Positions 18,241 to 28,290 of a stretch of DNA of 64,000 nucleotides are shown here, one piece after another. A program made the position numbers and the translations under genes. How positions within the stretch are numbered: position 1 is the first letter of the stretch; each line of letters begins with the position of its first letter. Under the pieces are notes generated by a model. That model worked only from the letters and a program-made list of their open reading frames with translations. It ran no database searches and had not been told where the DNA came from. The stretch spans positions 248,001 through 312,000 of the forward strand of contig NZ_CP133111.1 in NCBI RefSeq assembly GCF_033001325.1, in the 5' to 3' direction. This stretch comes from Rhodopseudomonas sp. BAL398 (lineage in GTDB: Bacteria > Pseudomonadota > Alphaproteobacteria > Rhizobiales > Xanthobacteraceae).

Positions 18241-19615
18241 AGCGCTGGCTCAGCAGCGCGAAGATGGCGCGCGCGGCCTGGCATTCGCCGCCTTCGGGAC
18301 GGCCGGGCTTGGCCTTCGGCGTCCAGCCATAGATGTCGACATGCAGCCAGCTCTTGGCGTGCTCGACAAAGCGCTGCAGGAACAGCGCGCAGGTGATCGA
18401 GCCGGCAAAACCGCCGGACGGCGCGTTGTTGATCGTCGCCACCTTGGAATCCAGCCACGCATCATAGGGCGCCCATAGCGGCAGCCGCCATAGCGGATCG
18501 TTCTCCGCCTTGGCGCAGCGGGCGAGGTCCAGCGCCAGCGTCTCGTCATTGGTGTAGTAGGGCGGCAGGTCTGGGCCGAGTGCGACCCGCGCCGCGCCGG
18601 TCAGGGTGCCGAGATCGATCAGCAGATCCGGCGCCTCTTCGTCCGCATAGGCCAGCGCATCGGCCAGCACCAGGCGACCCTCGGCGTCGGTATTGCCGAT
18701 TTCCACGGTCGGCCCCTTGCGCGAGGCGAATACATCGAGCGGCCGCATCGCATTGCCGGCCACCGCATTCTCGACCGCGGGGATCAGCACGCGGAGCCGG
18801 ACTTTCAGCTTGGCGTCCATCACCATCGAGGCCAGCGCCAGCACATTGGCGGCGCCGCCCATATCCTTCTTCATGATCAGCATGCCGCCGGACGGCTTGA
18901 GATCGAGTCCGCCGGTGTCGAAACACACGCCCTTGCCGACCAGCGTCACCTTGGGATGGGTCGGGTCGCCCCAGCAAAAATCGATCAGCCGCGGCGCGCG
19001 CGCTGACGCCACGCCGACCGCATGGATCAACGGGAAATTTTTCCGGGTGAGGTCGTCGCCGACGATGCAATCGAACGTGGCGCCGAAGCGTTGCGCCAGC
19101 AGCTGCGCCGCGCTCGACAGCTCTTCGGGCCCCATGTCGTTGGACGGGGTATTGATCAGGTCGCGCGCCAGCATCGCCGCCGCGGCGATGCGTTCGATCG
19201 CCGCGATATCGACACCGGCCGGTGCGACCAGCCTGACATCGGGCGTCTCGGTCTTGCGATAGCGGCCGAATTTGTAGCAGCCCAGCGCGAAGGCCAGCGC
19301 CGCCAGACGCATGTCGTGCGGCGCATCGGCGAAGCGATAGAGCCCCGGCGGCAGCAGGCCCGGCAGTTGTCCGGCCCGGAACGGGTCGTGCGATTTCGCG
19401 GCGGGGTCGTCGAGGCCGAACAGCACCGCCGCGATGTCGCCGGTCGGCGACGGCAAAGCGAGCAACTGGCCGGGTTTGGCGGTGTAGCCATTGGCCCTGG
19501 CGAAGCGCTGAGCGGCCTCCGGAAGCGTGGCGCAGACCGCGTCCCACTCTGCCTTGGTGACCAGGGAAATCGGAACGGCGTTGGGCTCCGATGCGGCGGC
19601 GAAGATGGCATGCAT
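18233..19615 (-). CDS. M17-family leucyl aminopeptidase
   Basis: A 460-residue cytosolic zinc aminopeptidase. The metal and active-site motifs are present: LVGKGVCFDTGGLDLKPS (about 225-243) and the signature NTDAEGRLVLADAL beginning near residue 307. A shorter N-terminal domain than E. coli PepA places it with the PepB-like forms common in alphaproteobacteria. It removes N-terminal residues from peptides. Its operon with an NlpC/P60 peptidase, next to a peptide importer, fits peptide or muropeptide recycling. Confidence 0.92.
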   Translation of the reverse strand: MHAIFAAASEPNAVPISLVTKAEWDAVCATLPEAAQRFARANGYTAKPGQLLALPSPTGDIAAVLFGLDDPAAKSHDPFRAGQLPGLLPPGLYRFADAPHDMRLAALAFALGCYKFGRYRKTETPDVRLVAPAGVDIAAIERIAAAAMLARDLINTPSNDMGPEELSSAAQLLAQRFGATFDCIVGDDLTRKNFPLIHAVGVASARAPRLIDFCWGDPTHPKVTLVGKGVCFDTGGLDLKPSGGMLIMKKDMGGAANVLALASMVMDAKLKVRLRVLIPAVENAVAGNAMRPLDVFASRKGPTVEIGNTDAEGRLVLADALAYADEEAPDLLIDLGTLTGAARVALGPDLPPYYTNDETLALDLARCAKAENDPLWRLPLWAPYDAWLDSKVATINNAPSGGFAGSITCALFLQRFVEHAKSWLHVDIYGWTPKAKPGRPEGGECQAARAIFALLSQRYG

Positions 19616-19742
19616 AGCGGTGAGGTCTTTCGAACATGGCGCCGCGCTCGGGCGCGGCGGCGATTAACCAGACATTAGGGTTAACGGACTATTGCTAAAG
19701 GAGATTTAGCCCGGTCCGTCGGCTCTTGCGAGTTAAAGTGTC

Positions 19743-20534
19743 ATGCGTCAGCCCCCTTGTCTTGCCCGCATTGTTGCCACCGCGGCCGTATCCGCGATCC
19801 TGGCCACGGGCCTCGCCGGCTGCCAGACCGCGGGGATGCCGGACATCACAGGTTCGCTTGGCGCCCGGGCCCAAGCAAGGCCCGACACCGATCCGTATCG
19901 GACTGTGCAGATCGACGGCGAACGATACCGCGCCAATCCCAAGGATGCGCAAGCGGCGCTACGCTATGGCCAGGCGCTGCGCGTCACCGGCCAGCGCGCC
20001 CAGGCGGTCGCCGTGCTCGAACAGGCCACGCTCTCCCATCCCGGCAACAAGACCTTGCTGGCCGCCTATGGGCGCGCTTTGGCCGACAACGGCAATTTCA
20101 AGCTGGCTTTCGAGACCCTGTCGCACGCCCATACCCCACAAAATCCGGATTGGCGCATCCTGTCGGTGCAGGGCACCGTGCTCGACCAGATGGGGCGCAG
20201 CGCCGAGGCGCGGCAATATTATGCGAGCGCGCTGAAGATCGCGCCGGGCGAACCCTCGGTGCTGTCGAATCTGGGGCTGTCCTATGTGCTGACCAAGGAG
20301 TTGCCCCAGGCCGAGCAGGCGCTGCGCCAGGCCTATGGCAGCGCCAAGGCCGATGCGCGGGTGCGCCAGAATCTGGCCCTGGTGATCGGGCTGCAGGGGC
20401 GCTTCGCCGAGGCCGAATCCATCGTGCGGGCCGACCTGCCGCCGGATCAGGCGGCGGCCAATGTCGCCTATCTGCAGCAGATGCTGAACGGCAAGGGCGG
20501 CGGCCGTGACCGATCGGCTTCCAACCACTCCTGA
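19743..20534 (+). CDS. tadD: TPR lipoprotein of the Flp pilus system (TadD-like)
   Basis: A 263-residue lipoprotein: signal sequence with lipobox LAGC ending at Cys27, then several tetratricopeptide repeats between about 60 and 235 (for example AQAALRYGQALRVTGQRAQA and QLEQ-type helices). TadD lipoproteins help assemble the outer-membrane secretin of Flp pili. It faces the minus-strand tad block, meeting it tail to tail 42 bases from tadC. The ribosome site is weak. Confidence 0.85.
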   Translation: MRQPPCLARIVATAAVSAILATGLAGCQTAGMPDITGSLGARAQARPDTDPYRTVQIDGERYRANPKDAQAALRYGQALRVTGQRAQAVAVLEQATLSHPGNKTLLAAYGRALADNGNFKLAFETLSHAHTPQNPDWRILSVQGTVLDQMGRSAEARQYYASALKIAPGEPSVLSNLGLSYVLTKELPQAEQALRQAYGSAKADARVRQNLALVIGLQGRFAEAESIVRADLPPDQAAANVAYLQQMLNGKGGGRDRSASNHS

Positions 20535-20544
20535 GTAACACCGT

Positions 20545-20575
20545 GGCGGCCCGCGCGGCGGGCGTCGCCGGCCGC
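20545..20575. terminator. Possible bidirectional hairpin between tadD and tadC
   Basis: GGCGGCC and GGCCGCC pair across a GC-rich loop in the 42 bases between convergent stops. There is no clear T-run, so termination is inferred mainly from position. Confidence 0.35.
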
Positions 20576-20576
20576 C

Positions 20577-21551
20577 TTACTGCATCGCCGCGACCTTGAT
20601 GCCGGTCGGTCCGAGAATGACCACGAACAGCACCGGCAGGAAGAACAGGATCATCGGCACCGTCAGCTTCGGCGGCAACGCCGCCGCCTTCTTCTCGGCT
20701 TCGTTCATCCGCATGTCGCGGTTTTCCTGCGCCATCACCCGCAGGCTGTGGCCGAGCGGGGTGCCGTAGCGCTCCGATTGCTGCAAAGCGAGACAGACCG
20801 ACTTCACGCCCTCGAGGCCGGTGCGCTTGGCCAGGTTCTCATAGGCGACCTTGCGGTCCTGCAGATAGGACAGTTCGGCGGTGGTCAGGGTGAATTCCTC
20901 GGCCAGCGGAATCGACTGCGATCCGATCTCAAGGCTGACCTTGCGGAACGCCGCTTCGATCGACATGCCGGACTCGACGCAGATCAGCAGCAGATCGAGC
21001 GCATCCGGAAACGCCCGCTTGATCGAGAGCTGGCGCTTGGTGATGGCGTTGCGCAGGAACAGCATCGGCGCCTGCATGCCGAGATACACCGCCGCGATGC
21101 AGATGCCGATCTTGATCGGCGTCGACTGCTGCATGTGCGCGATCACGAACACGTAGAGGGCGGCGCCGACCCCGAACAGGATCGGCGTCACCAAACGGAA
21201 GAACAGGAAGGTGACATAGGGGGCCTGGCCGCGATAGCCGGCCATCACCAGCTTGTCGAGCGCGGTTTCCTGGGCGACCCATTTGCTGAGATTGAAGCCA
21301 TCCACCACCTTGGAGATGAACTGCTTGGGCGCGGTGCGCAGCGAGATCTTTTCGGTCTTGGTGAGGCGGTCGCGCTCGCGTTGGCGAAGCCGCTCGCGCT
21401 CGCTAGCGACGGATTTCATGCGCTTGGCCAGCGTTTCTCCCGCGAACAACGGCATCACCAGCGTATAGGCGGTGGCGCTCGCCGCAATGGCGGCCAGCAG
21501 CATCGTCATGAACCGCGCGTCGTGAAGCTTGTCGATCAGGAACTCAATCAT
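20577..21551 (-). CDS. tadC: Flp pilus assembly inner-membrane protein TadC
   Basis: A 324-residue GspF-type membrane protein. It has an N-terminal helix (about 15-35), a basic cytoplasmic stretch rich in Arg/Glu, paired helices near 105-155, the GspF cytoplasmic domain (about 170-275, with CVESGMSIEAAFRKV) and a C-terminal helix. With TadB it forms the platform on which the TadA ATPase drives pilin assembly. It is the last gene of the minus-strand block, 9 bases after tadB. Confidence 0.93.
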   Translation of the reverse strand: MIEFLIDKLHDARFMTMLLAAIAASATAYTLVMPLFAGETLAKRMKSVASERERLRQRERDRLTKTEKISLRTAPKQFISKVVDGFNLSKWVAQETALDKLVMAGYRGQAPYVTFLFFRLVTPILFGVGAALYVFVIAHMQQSTPIKIGICIAAVYLGMQAPMLFLRNAITKRQLSIKRAFPDALDLLLICVESGMSIEAAFRKVSLEIGSQSIPLAEEFTLTTAELSYLQDRKVAYENLAKRTGLEGVKSVCLALQQSERYGTPLGHSLRVMAQENRDMRMNEAEKKAAALPPKLTVPMILFFLPVLFVVILGPTGIKVAAMQ

Positions 21552-21560
21552 GCTGCACCA

Positions 21561-22541
21561 TCAGAAGTCGAAGTTGATCATCTTCTTCATTACCAAAATG
21601 CCGATCGACATCCACACCACGCAGCCAGCCAGCATCAGCTGCCCGGTCGGATGGGTCCACAGCAGCGAGATGTAATCGGGGGTGGTCAGGTAGACCAGCA
21701 GCATCACGATCGGCGGCAGCGACCCGATGATGCCGGCGGACGCCTTGGCTTCCATCGACATCGCCTGGATCTTTTCCGCCATCTTCTTGCGATCTCGCAG
21801 CACCTTGGACAGATTGCCGAGCGCTTCCGACAGATTGCCGCCGGATTTTTGCTGAATGGCGATCACGATGCCGAAGAAGTTGGCCTCCGGCAGCGGCATG
21901 CGGTCATACAACCGGACGCAGGCGTCGCCGAGCGGAATCCCAATCGCCTGCGTCTCGATGATGGCCATGAACTCGCCCTTGAGCGGCTCGGGCGCGTCGG
22001 CGGCGACCACCTTGAGCGAATCGAACAGCGGCAGACCGGCCTTGATGCCGCGGACGATCACATCCACGGCGTCGGGCAGCGCCTTCAGGAACGCCTTTTC
22101 CCGCCGCTTCTTGAGAAAGCTCAACGTCCAGCGCGGCAGTCCGAAGCCGGCGGCAAAGGCCAGGCCGGTTGCGGCGATCAGGCCGCCCCCGAACATCAAT
22201 CCGCCCAGGAAAAATGCCAGGCCGAGTACGCCGGACAGTACGAAGTACTTCTTGGCCGTCCAGTCGAGGCCGGCCTGAGCCAGCCGAACACCAATAGCGA
22301 CGTTCTTTTGCTTCTTGTGGCGCGCCTCGACTTCCTTCAGCGTGCCTTCGATCTGTTCGCGGCGCGATCGCTGCGACTTGTCGACCTGACGAACCGCCGG
22401 TTCCGACCGGGCGAACGAGGCGCGGCGTTGTTCGGATTTCTTTTCGCCGGACAGCGACGGATAGAGAAAGACCCAGGCCACCCCGCCGACGGCAATGGCG
22501 GCGAAGAATCCGAGTGAGAGCAATTGCAAATTCGACTGCAT
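21561..22541 (-). CDS. tadB: Flp pilus assembly inner-membrane protein TadB
   Basis: A 326-residue GspF-family protein and paralogue of TadC. An N-terminal helix (about 8-30) is followed by a Lys/Arg-rich linker, two close helices (about 102-135), the cytoplasmic domain with LPDAVDVIVRGIKAGLPL, and two C-terminal helices. It lies between cpaF and tadC with gaps of 11 and 9 bases. Confidence 0.93.
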   Translation of the reverse strand: MQSNLQLLSLGFFAAIAVGGVAWVFLYPSLSGEKKSEQRRASFARSEPAVRQVDKSQRSRREQIEGTLKEVEARHKKQKNVAIGVRLAQAGLDWTAKKYFVLSGVLGLAFFLGGLMFGGGLIAATGLAFAAGFGLPRWTLSFLKKRREKAFLKALPDAVDVIVRGIKAGLPLFDSLKVVAADAPEPLKGEFMAIIETQAIGIPLGDACVRLYDRMPLPEANFFGIVIAIQQKSGGNLSEALGNLSKVLRDRKKMAEKIQAMSMEAKASAGIIGSLPPIVMLLVYLTTPDYISLLWTHPTGQLMLAGCVVWMSIGILVMKKMINFDF

Positions 22542-22552
22542 CGGCTCGCTCC

Positions 22553-24034
22553 CTAAATCTCGGTGACGATTTCGGATGCGTCCAGCGCCGCGGCCAACCG
22601 CTTCTCCTCGCCGTAATAGCGCGCGCGGTCCCAGAACCGCGGCCTGCCGATTCCGGTGGAGCGATGGCGGCCGATGATGTGACCGTTGGCGTCCTCGCCG
22701 ATCATGTCGTAGAGGAAAATGTCCTGGGTGATGATGGTGTCGCCTTCCATCCCCATCACCTCGGTGATGTGGGTGATGCGGCGTGAGCCGTCGCGCAGGC
22801 GCGCGGCCTGGATCACCACATCGATCGAGGCGCAGATCATCTCGCGGATGGTGCGCGAGGGCAGCGAGAAGCCGCCCATCGTGATCATGGATTCGCAGCG
22901 CGACAGTGCCTCGCGCGGATTGTTGGCGTGCAGCGTGCCCATCGAGCCGTCATGGCCGGTGTTCATCGCCTGCAGCAGATCGAAGGCTTCGGGTCCGCGG
23001 ACTTCGCCGACGATGATCCGCTCCGGCCGCATACGCAGGCAGTTGCGCACCAGCTCGCGCATCGTCACCTGGCCTTCGCCCTCGATGTTGGGCGGCCTTG
23101 TTTCCAGCCGCACCACATGCGGCTGCTGCAATTGCAGTTCGGCGGCGTCTTCGCAGGTGATGATACGCTCGTCGTCGTCGATATAATTGGTCAGGCAGTT
23201 CAGCAGCGTGGTCTTGCCCGAGCCGGTGCCGCCGGAGATCAGCACGTTGGCGCGGCAGCGGCCGATGATCTGCAGGATCTGCGCGCCTTCCGGCGTGATC
23301 GCGCCGAATTTGACCAGCTGATCGAGCGTCAGCTTGTCCTTCTTGAATTTGCGGATGGTCAGCGCGGGCCCGTCGATCGCCAGGGGCGGCACGATGGCGT
23401 TGACGCGGCTGCCGTCGGCGAGGCGGGCGTCGCAGATCGGCGAGGATTCATCGACCCGGCGGCCGACCTGGCTGACGATGCGCTGGCAGATGTTCAACAG
23501 CTGCTGATTGTCGCGGAACCGGATGCCGGTGCGCTGGATCCGGCCGGCGACTTCGATGAACACCGTGCCGGCGCCGTTGACCATGATGTCGGAGATGTCG
23601 TCGCGCGACAGCAACGGCTCCAGCGGGCCGTAGCCCAGAACGTCGTTGCAGATATCGTCGAGCAGTTCTTCCTGTTCGGCGATCGACATCACGATGTTCT
23701 TGATGGCGATGATTTCGTTGACGATGTCGCGAATTTCCTCGCGCGCCGACTCGCCATCGAGCTTGGCGAGCTGCGCCAGATCGATCGCTTCGATCAACGC
23801 GCCGAAGATCGTGGCCTTGACCTGATAATAAGTATCCGAGCGTCGTCCGTCGATCGGAGGCGCGGGCGGCGCAGAACGGGCCGGCGGCGCCAGCGGCGGA
23901 GATGCGACTTTACCGAGCGGCTGGTCGGCGACCGGACGCGACATCACCGCGGCGCTGGACGAGGATTCCGGCGCGCCGGCTCCGGGCTTGAGGCTGCGAA
24001 CCTCGTTGTCTGCTCCGTTACGCTTGCCAAACAC
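22553..24034 (-). CDS. cpaF: Flp pilus secretion ATPase CpaF/TadA
   Basis: A 493-residue cytoplasmic ATPase of the type II/IV secretion family. A Pro/Ala-rich N-terminal tail (to about 65) precedes the conserved N-terminal domain and the ATPase core with Walker A GGTGSGKT at 268-275, the arginine-rich and Asp-box region [16 protein letters not shown], Walker [18 protein letters not shown] and the His box [13 protein letters not shown]. It powers pilin extrusion through TadBC. Starts 21 bases after the cpaE stop. Confidence 0.96.
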   Translation of the reverse strand: MFGKRNGADNEVRSLKPGAGAPESSSSAAVMSRPVADQPLGKVASPPLAPPARSAPPAPPIDGRRSDTYYQVKATIFGALIEAIDLAQLAKLDGESAREEIRDIVNEIIAIKNIVMSIAEQEELLDDICNDVLGYGPLEPLLSRDDISDIMVNGAGTVFIEVAGRIQRTGIRFRDNQQLLNICQRIVSQVGRRVDESSPICDARLADGSRVNAIVPPLAIDGPALTIRKFKKDKLTLDQLVKFGAITPEGAQILQIIGRCRANVLISGGTGSGKTTLLNCLTNYIDDDERIITCEDAAELQLQQPHVVRLETRPPNIEGEGQVTMRELVRNCLRMRPERIIVGEVRGPEAFDLLQAMNTGHDGSMGTLHANNPREALSRCESMITMGGFSLPSRTIREMICASIDVVIQAARLRDGSRRITHITEVMGMEGDTIITQDIFLYDMIGEDANGHIIGRHRSTGIGRPRFWDRARYYGEEKRLAAALDASEIVTEI

Positions 24035-24055
24035 GTCGATACTCCAGGGCGGGCC

Positions 24056-25315
24056 TCACTTGGTCCACAATTTCTTCAACAACGGCGACAACAGCGAGGT
24101 TTTCGGCGCCTTGGTTTCGCCGCGGCCGGTCAAACGCTGCGCGATCTGCAGAAACAGCTCGGTGGTGCGGTGGTTGGCCGCGATCTCGGCGATCATCTGG
24201 CCATTGTTGGCGGCGAGGCCGAACATCTGGGCATCGAACGGAATACTAACGATCGGCGGGGCTTCGATCGCCTTGGCGAATTCGCTGGCGTTGATTTCGG
24301 GCCGCTTCGGAACGCCGACCTGGTTCAGGCAATACAGCGGTGCACGATCATTCGGCCGCGCCGCCTTCAACAGGTCGAACAGGTTCTTGGTGTTGCGCAG
24401 ATTGGCGAGGTCGGGGGAGGCCACGATCAGGATGTCGTCGGCGCTGATCAGCGCCCGCTTGGCCCATCCGGACCATTGATGCGGCACGTCGAGCACGATG
24501 CAGGGCATCGTCGTGCGCAACGTGTCGAAAATCGAATCGAAGGCGTCGACGCCGAAATCATAGACCCGATCAAGCGTCGCCGGCGCTGCCAGCAGGCTGA
24601 GGTGGTCGGTGCATTTCGAGAGCAGGCGGTCGACGAAGGCGGTATCGACGCGGTCCGGCGAGAACACCGCGTCGGCGATCCCTTGCGGCGGATCCTGATT
24701 GTAATCGAGTCCCGCGGTGCCGAAGGCGAGATCGAGATCGGCGACGACGGAATCCAATGCCAGATCCCGCGCGATCGCCCACGCCACATTATGGGCGATG
24801 GTCGATGCGCCGACCCCGCCTTTGGCCCCGACAATGGCGATGACGCGGCCGACGGCCTTGGCCTCGGGCGCCGAGAACAGGCCGCAGATCGAGCGAACGA
24901 CGTCGAGCGGGCCGATCGGCGCGATCACATAATCGCTGACGCCGCGGCGAACGAGTTCACGGTACAGCGTGACGTCATTGACCTTGCCGATCACCACGAC
25001 GCGGGTGCCGGGGTCGCAGACCGTGGCTAGTTGATCCAGCCCGGCCAGGATGTCGCTGCGCGGATCGGTTTCGACGACGATCACGTTCGGCGTCGGCGCC
25101 GCGCGATAGGCCTCGATCGCCGCCGCCATGCCGCCCATCTGGATCTTCAGGTGAGCCTTTCCGAGCCGACGGTCTTCGCTGCCGGACTGCACCGCCGCGG
25201 CGGTCTCCACGGTTTCGCAGAAGGCCTGGACCGACACCCGCGGCGCCGGCGCGATGTGGTCCTCCTCGACGGTGGCGGTCGGTTCATCCTGATTTTGGCG
25301 GGCGTAACTGATCAT
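24056..25315 (-). CDS. cpaE: Pilus assembly protein CpaE (MinD/ParA-like)
   Basis: A 419-residue protein with an N-terminal receiver-like domain (about 55-150, lacking an obvious phosphorylation pocket) and a MinD-type P-loop domain with deviant Walker A KGGVGAST at 165-172. CpaE/TadZ directs the pilus machine to its site at the cell pole. Its start overlaps the cpaD stop by 4 bases, so the two are translationally coupled. Confidence 0.93.
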   Translation of the reverse strand: MISYARQNQDEPTATVEEDHIAPAPRVSVQAFCETVETAAAVQSGSEDRRLGKAHLKIQMGGMAAAIEAYRAAPTPNVIVVETDPRSDILAGLDQLATVCDPGTRVVVIGKVNDVTLYRELVRRGVSDYVIAPIGPLDVVRSICGLFSAPEAKAVGRVIAIVGAKGGVGASTIAHNVAWAIARDLALDSVVADLDLAFGTAGLDYNQDPPQGIADAVFSPDRVDTAFVDRLLSKCTDHLSLLAAPATLDRVYDFGVDAFDSIFDTLRTTMPCIVLDVPHQWSGWAKRALISADDILIVASPDLANLRNTKNLFDLLKAARPNDRAPLYCLNQVGVPKRPEINASEFAKAIEAPPIVSIPFDAQMFGLAANNGQMIAEIAANHRTTELFLQIAQRLTGRGETKAPKTSLLSPLLKKLWTK

Positions 25316-26034
25316 TTTCCGACTTCGCTGATTGCGGTGGATTTGTTGGCGTCCGGCTTGGCCGTGCGGTAGGTGTCGAAAATGGTCGACCGGCGTGCGG
25401 TGTAGGCCGGCGTCTCGGGGCGCGGCTGGACCAGATCAGAGGGGTTGTCGACCATCGCCGCAAGGTTGCGCTGGGTGGCGCAGCCGAAATTCCAGTACTG
25501 CTTGTTCTCGAGGTAGCCCTTGTTCTTGATCGAGGGGCCGAGATCTTCGGGCCACAAACCACAAGGGCCGGCGACCGCCGTGATCTTGGGATAGATCAAG
25601 CGGATCGGTGCGAACTGCCGCTCGCTGGCGGGGTGATAGTGTCGCACCGTGATCGCACGCGGCGGCACGCCCATGGCGGACAGCTGCGCCTGGATCTCGC
25701 GGAAGGAGTCCGCGGCGGCGCGGGCATTGGGAGTCTGCGCCGGCACTTCGGCGACGATCGCGCCGGTGCCTTCGCGCAGCCAGCTCTGCGCCAGCTCGGC
25801 GACGTCGGCGCGCTGCGGGCCGGTCAATCCGCCGCGGGCGTTACCGACGAAGATCACCACGGTGCGGTCGGCTTCGCGAATGGCGATTGGATGGCGCTGC
25901 CGATAATCGTTGGGAATGCTCGCGGTGACGTCCTGGCTGGTGTGCGTGCAGGCGCCCAGCGTGATCGACAGCCCGATCAGGGCGGCCCCGAGCCGGACGC
26001 CGCGCATCGCATTGGCGGGTTTGGTAATCAACAT
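25312..26034 (-). CDS. cpaD: Pilus assembly lipoprotein CpaD
   Basis: A 240-residue CpaD-family lipoprotein. With the start at 26034 it begins MLITKPANAMRG and has a hydrophobic segment ending in LGACTHT, a lipobox, then PNDYRQRHPIAIREADRT, which marks CpaD proteins. It is an outer-membrane accessory to the CpaC secretin. The in-frame upstream extension to 26184 lies in cpaC and is a shadow. Two cysteines near GPCGLWPEDLG and FGCATQRN are conserved in the family. Confidence 0.9.
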   Translation of the reverse strand: MLITKPANAMRGVRLGAALIGLSITLGACTHTSQDVTASIPNDYRQRHPIAIREADRTVVIFVGNARGGLTGPQRADVAELAQSWLREGTGAIVAEVPAQTPNARAAADSFREIQAQLSAMGVPPRAITVRHYHPASERQFAPIRLIYPKITAVAGPCGLWPEDLGPSIKNKGYLENKQYWNFGCATQRNLAAMVDNPSDLVQPRPETPAYTARRSTIFDTYRTAKPDANKSTAISEVGK

Positions 26035-26053
26035 CGTCGTGTCCTCGTCCCGC

Positions 26054-27481
26054 CTAGTCAGTGATGAAGCCGTATGTGCCGCGATAGGTCTGGGTCGGTT
26101 CGCTCCGCCCCGGAACGCCGTAGATCCGGTTGATGTTGCCGAGCAGATCCGACTGCGGATCGGATGCATCGGCGAAGCCGTCATCCGGGCGCGACAGGTC
26201 CTTCTGAGCCACGGCCCTGACGACGTAGGGCGTCACCATCACCATCAATTCGGTTTGATTGTTGATGTAGTCGCGGCTGCGGAACAGGGTGCCGAGCACC
26301 GGGATCTGCGACATTCCCGGCAGGCCGTTGATGGCCTGCTTGGTCTGTTGCTGGATCAGGCCGGCCATCGCCATCGTGCCGCCCGAGGGAATTTCCAGCG
26401 TGCTTTCGACCCGCCGGGTCTTGATCGACGGGATGATGGTTCCGCTCAGCGTCACCGAATTTTCCTGCGACACCTCCGAGACCTCTGTCATCACCTTGAG
26501 GCTGATCCGGCCTTCGGTCATGACGACGGGGGTGAAGTTCAGCATGATGCCGAACTTCTTGAAGGTGATCGTTGGCTGCAGCGTCTTGGAGTCGACGCCG
26601 CTCGGAACCGGAAATTCGCCGCCGACGAGGAATGCGGCGGTTTCCCCGGAAATCGCCGTCAGGTTCGGCTCCGCGAGGGTCCGCACAACGCCGGCCGTCT
26701 CCATCGCCCGCAGCGTCGCGGTGACCGACGGCGTGGAGCCGAAGGAGGTGGTGAGGGAGTTCGCCGGAGTCCCGGAGTAGCCGAACGCGTTCTTGGTGTT
26801 GAAATTCACCACGGCGGTGCCGTAGTTCATGCTGGCGCTGAGATCGACGCCGAGCTGCTTGACGATGTTGCGCTGGACCTCGGCGACGGTGACTTTCAGC
26901 ATCACCTGATCGCGGCCGCGAACCACGATGCTGTTGACCACCTTGGAAGCGTCGCCGGTCAGCCGCGCGGCAAGATCGCCGGCCTGTTGGGCTTCGATCG
27001 GGCTCGACACCGAGCCGGACAGCATCACGCCCTCGCCGAGTCCTTCGATGTGGATGTCGGCGCCGGGCAGCGCCTGCTTCAACGCGGCACGGACGCCGTT
27101 GAGATCGCGGGTCACGGCGATGTCGTAGGCGGCGATCTGCTGGCCGCTGGAATCGAAGAAGATGATGTTGGTCTGGCCCACCGCCGCGCCGATGATGTAA
27201 GCGCGCTGTGCGGAGCGGACCACCGCATTGGCGATCTTCGGGTCGGCGACGAGGACGTCTTTGATGTCGCGGGGCAGGTCGACCACCAGGGATTTGCCGA
27301 TACCGAGCGCGAGAAAGCGGGCATTCAGGTTCGACCCGCCGCTGGCGATCGGCGCCGCGCGATAGTCGCTCGCCAGCACCGGATTCAGGGCAGGGACCAG
27401 CATCAGAACCGCGGCGGCCGAGAATGCCATCGCGCGCGCCAGCAGACGCGGCATCAAACGGTGCTTGTTTGCGCGGTTCAT
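26054..27481 (-). CDS. cpaC: Pilus secretin CpaC
   Basis: A 475-residue outer-membrane secretin. It has a signal peptide (to about 38), an N-terminal pilus-assembly domain with DLPRDIKDVLVADPKIAN, a BON-like segment, and the C-terminal secretin domain with VPVLG-type motifs (MSQIPVLGTLFRSRDY) and ELMVMVTPYVV. It forms the pore for the Flp pilus. The start at 27481 is used because the signal peptide begins there; an in-frame ACG/GTG-side extension to 27499 adds nothing. A second protein with only the N-terminal domain is at 29854-30351. Confidence 0.94.
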   Translation of the reverse strand: MNRANKHRLMPRLLARAMAFSAAAVLMLVPALNPVLASDYRAAPIASGGSNLNARFLALGIGKSLVVDLPRDIKDVLVADPKIANAVVRSAQRAYIIGAAVGQTNIIFFDSSGQQIAAYDIAVTRDLNGVRAALKQALPGADIHIEGLGEGVMLSGSVSSPIEAQQAGDLAARLTGDASKVVNSIVVRGRDQVMLKVTVAEVQRNIVKQLGVDLSASMNYGTAVVNFNTKNAFGYSGTPANSLTTSFGSTPSVTATLRAMETAGVVRTLAEPNLTAISGETAAFLVGGEFPVPSGVDSKTLQPTITFKKFGIMLNFTPVVMTEGRISLKVMTEVSEVSQENSVTLSGTIIPSIKTRRVESTLEIPSGGTMAMAGLIQQQTKQAINGLPGMSQIPVLGTLFRSRDYINNQTELMVMVTPYVVRAVAQKDLSRPDDGFADASDPQSDLLGNINRIYGVPGRSEPTQTYRGTYGFITD

Positions 27482-27495
27482 ATCGCGTCCTCTGG

Positions 27496-28290
27496 TCACT
27501 TCTGCATCGTCGTGGTGGTGGAAACGCCGTAGCGGACGACGTTGATGCTGTCGCGCTTGGCACGGTGTTCGTTGCTGGTGGATTCGGCGGCACTGGCGTC
27601 GGCCAGGCTGCGCAGCGCCAGCGACAGCGTCCCGCTCTGGCGCGCCCGCGCCAGGAATTCGGCTTGCTCCGGCTTCAATTCGAGCGTCGCCGTCTTGCCG
27701 ACCACGACCTTCTGTCCATTCTTCTCCTCGACGGTCTGGTCGATCGCCAGAACCCGCACATTGCTGAGGATGATTTCCGAGTTGACGGTGTCGGTGGAAC
27801 CGGGCTGGTCGGGGCTCTTCTCGCGCTTGGATAGGATCACATCGACCCGATCATTCGGCAGGATGAAGCCGCCGGCGCCGGTTTCCGGCGAGATTTCGGT
27901 GGAGATCGCGCGCATTCCGGTGGGCAGAATGGCGGCCATGAAGCCGGAGCCGTTGGCCTTCACCAGCTTCTGCTCCCGGATCGGTTCGCCGGCAATGAAA
28001 GGCGACCGCGCGATCGATCCGATCAGCTGGGTGGTGGCGTCGGGTCGTTCGCTGCGGCGGATGAAGCTGGAGCTGGTGCTCGAGGCCGGCCAGCTCTGCC
28101 ACTGCACCTCACCCGGCCCGACCGCCTGGCCGAGCGGAATGTCGGCCTTGGCGACCAGGACGTCGACGGTTGGCATCTGAGCGACCGGCGCACTGGGGGC
28201 GGGCGCCGGGCCGGTGCCGCTGGCCAGATAGGCTGCGACGCCGCCGGCCCCGACAGCGATGGTCAGGACGACAATGCGTGCGGTATTCAT
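27496..28290 (-). CDS. cpaB: Pilus assembly protein CpaB
   Basis: A 264-residue protein with an N-terminal membrane helix (about 4-21), an Ala/Pro-rich linker and an SAF-like domain (VDVLVAKADIPLGQAVGPGEV), followed by the RcpC/CpaB core with GFILPNDRVDVILSK. CpaB acts in the periplasm alongside the secretin. The start at 28290 fits the family; codons upstream are basic and unrelated. A gap of 124 bases separates it from cpaA, enough for a promoter. Confidence 0.92.
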   Translation of the reverse strand: MNTARIVVLTIAVGAGGVAAYLASGTGPAPAPSAPVAQMPTVDVLVAKADIPLGQAVGPGEVQWQSWPASSTSSSFIRRSERPDATTQLIGSIARSPFIAGEPIREQKLVKANGSGFMAAILPTGMRAISTEISPETGAGGFILPNDRVDVILSKREKSPDQPGSTDTVNSEIILSNVRVLAIDQTVEEKNGQKVVVGKTATLELKPEQAEFLARARQSGTLSLALRSLADASAAESTSNEHRAKRDSINVVRYGVSTTTTMQK

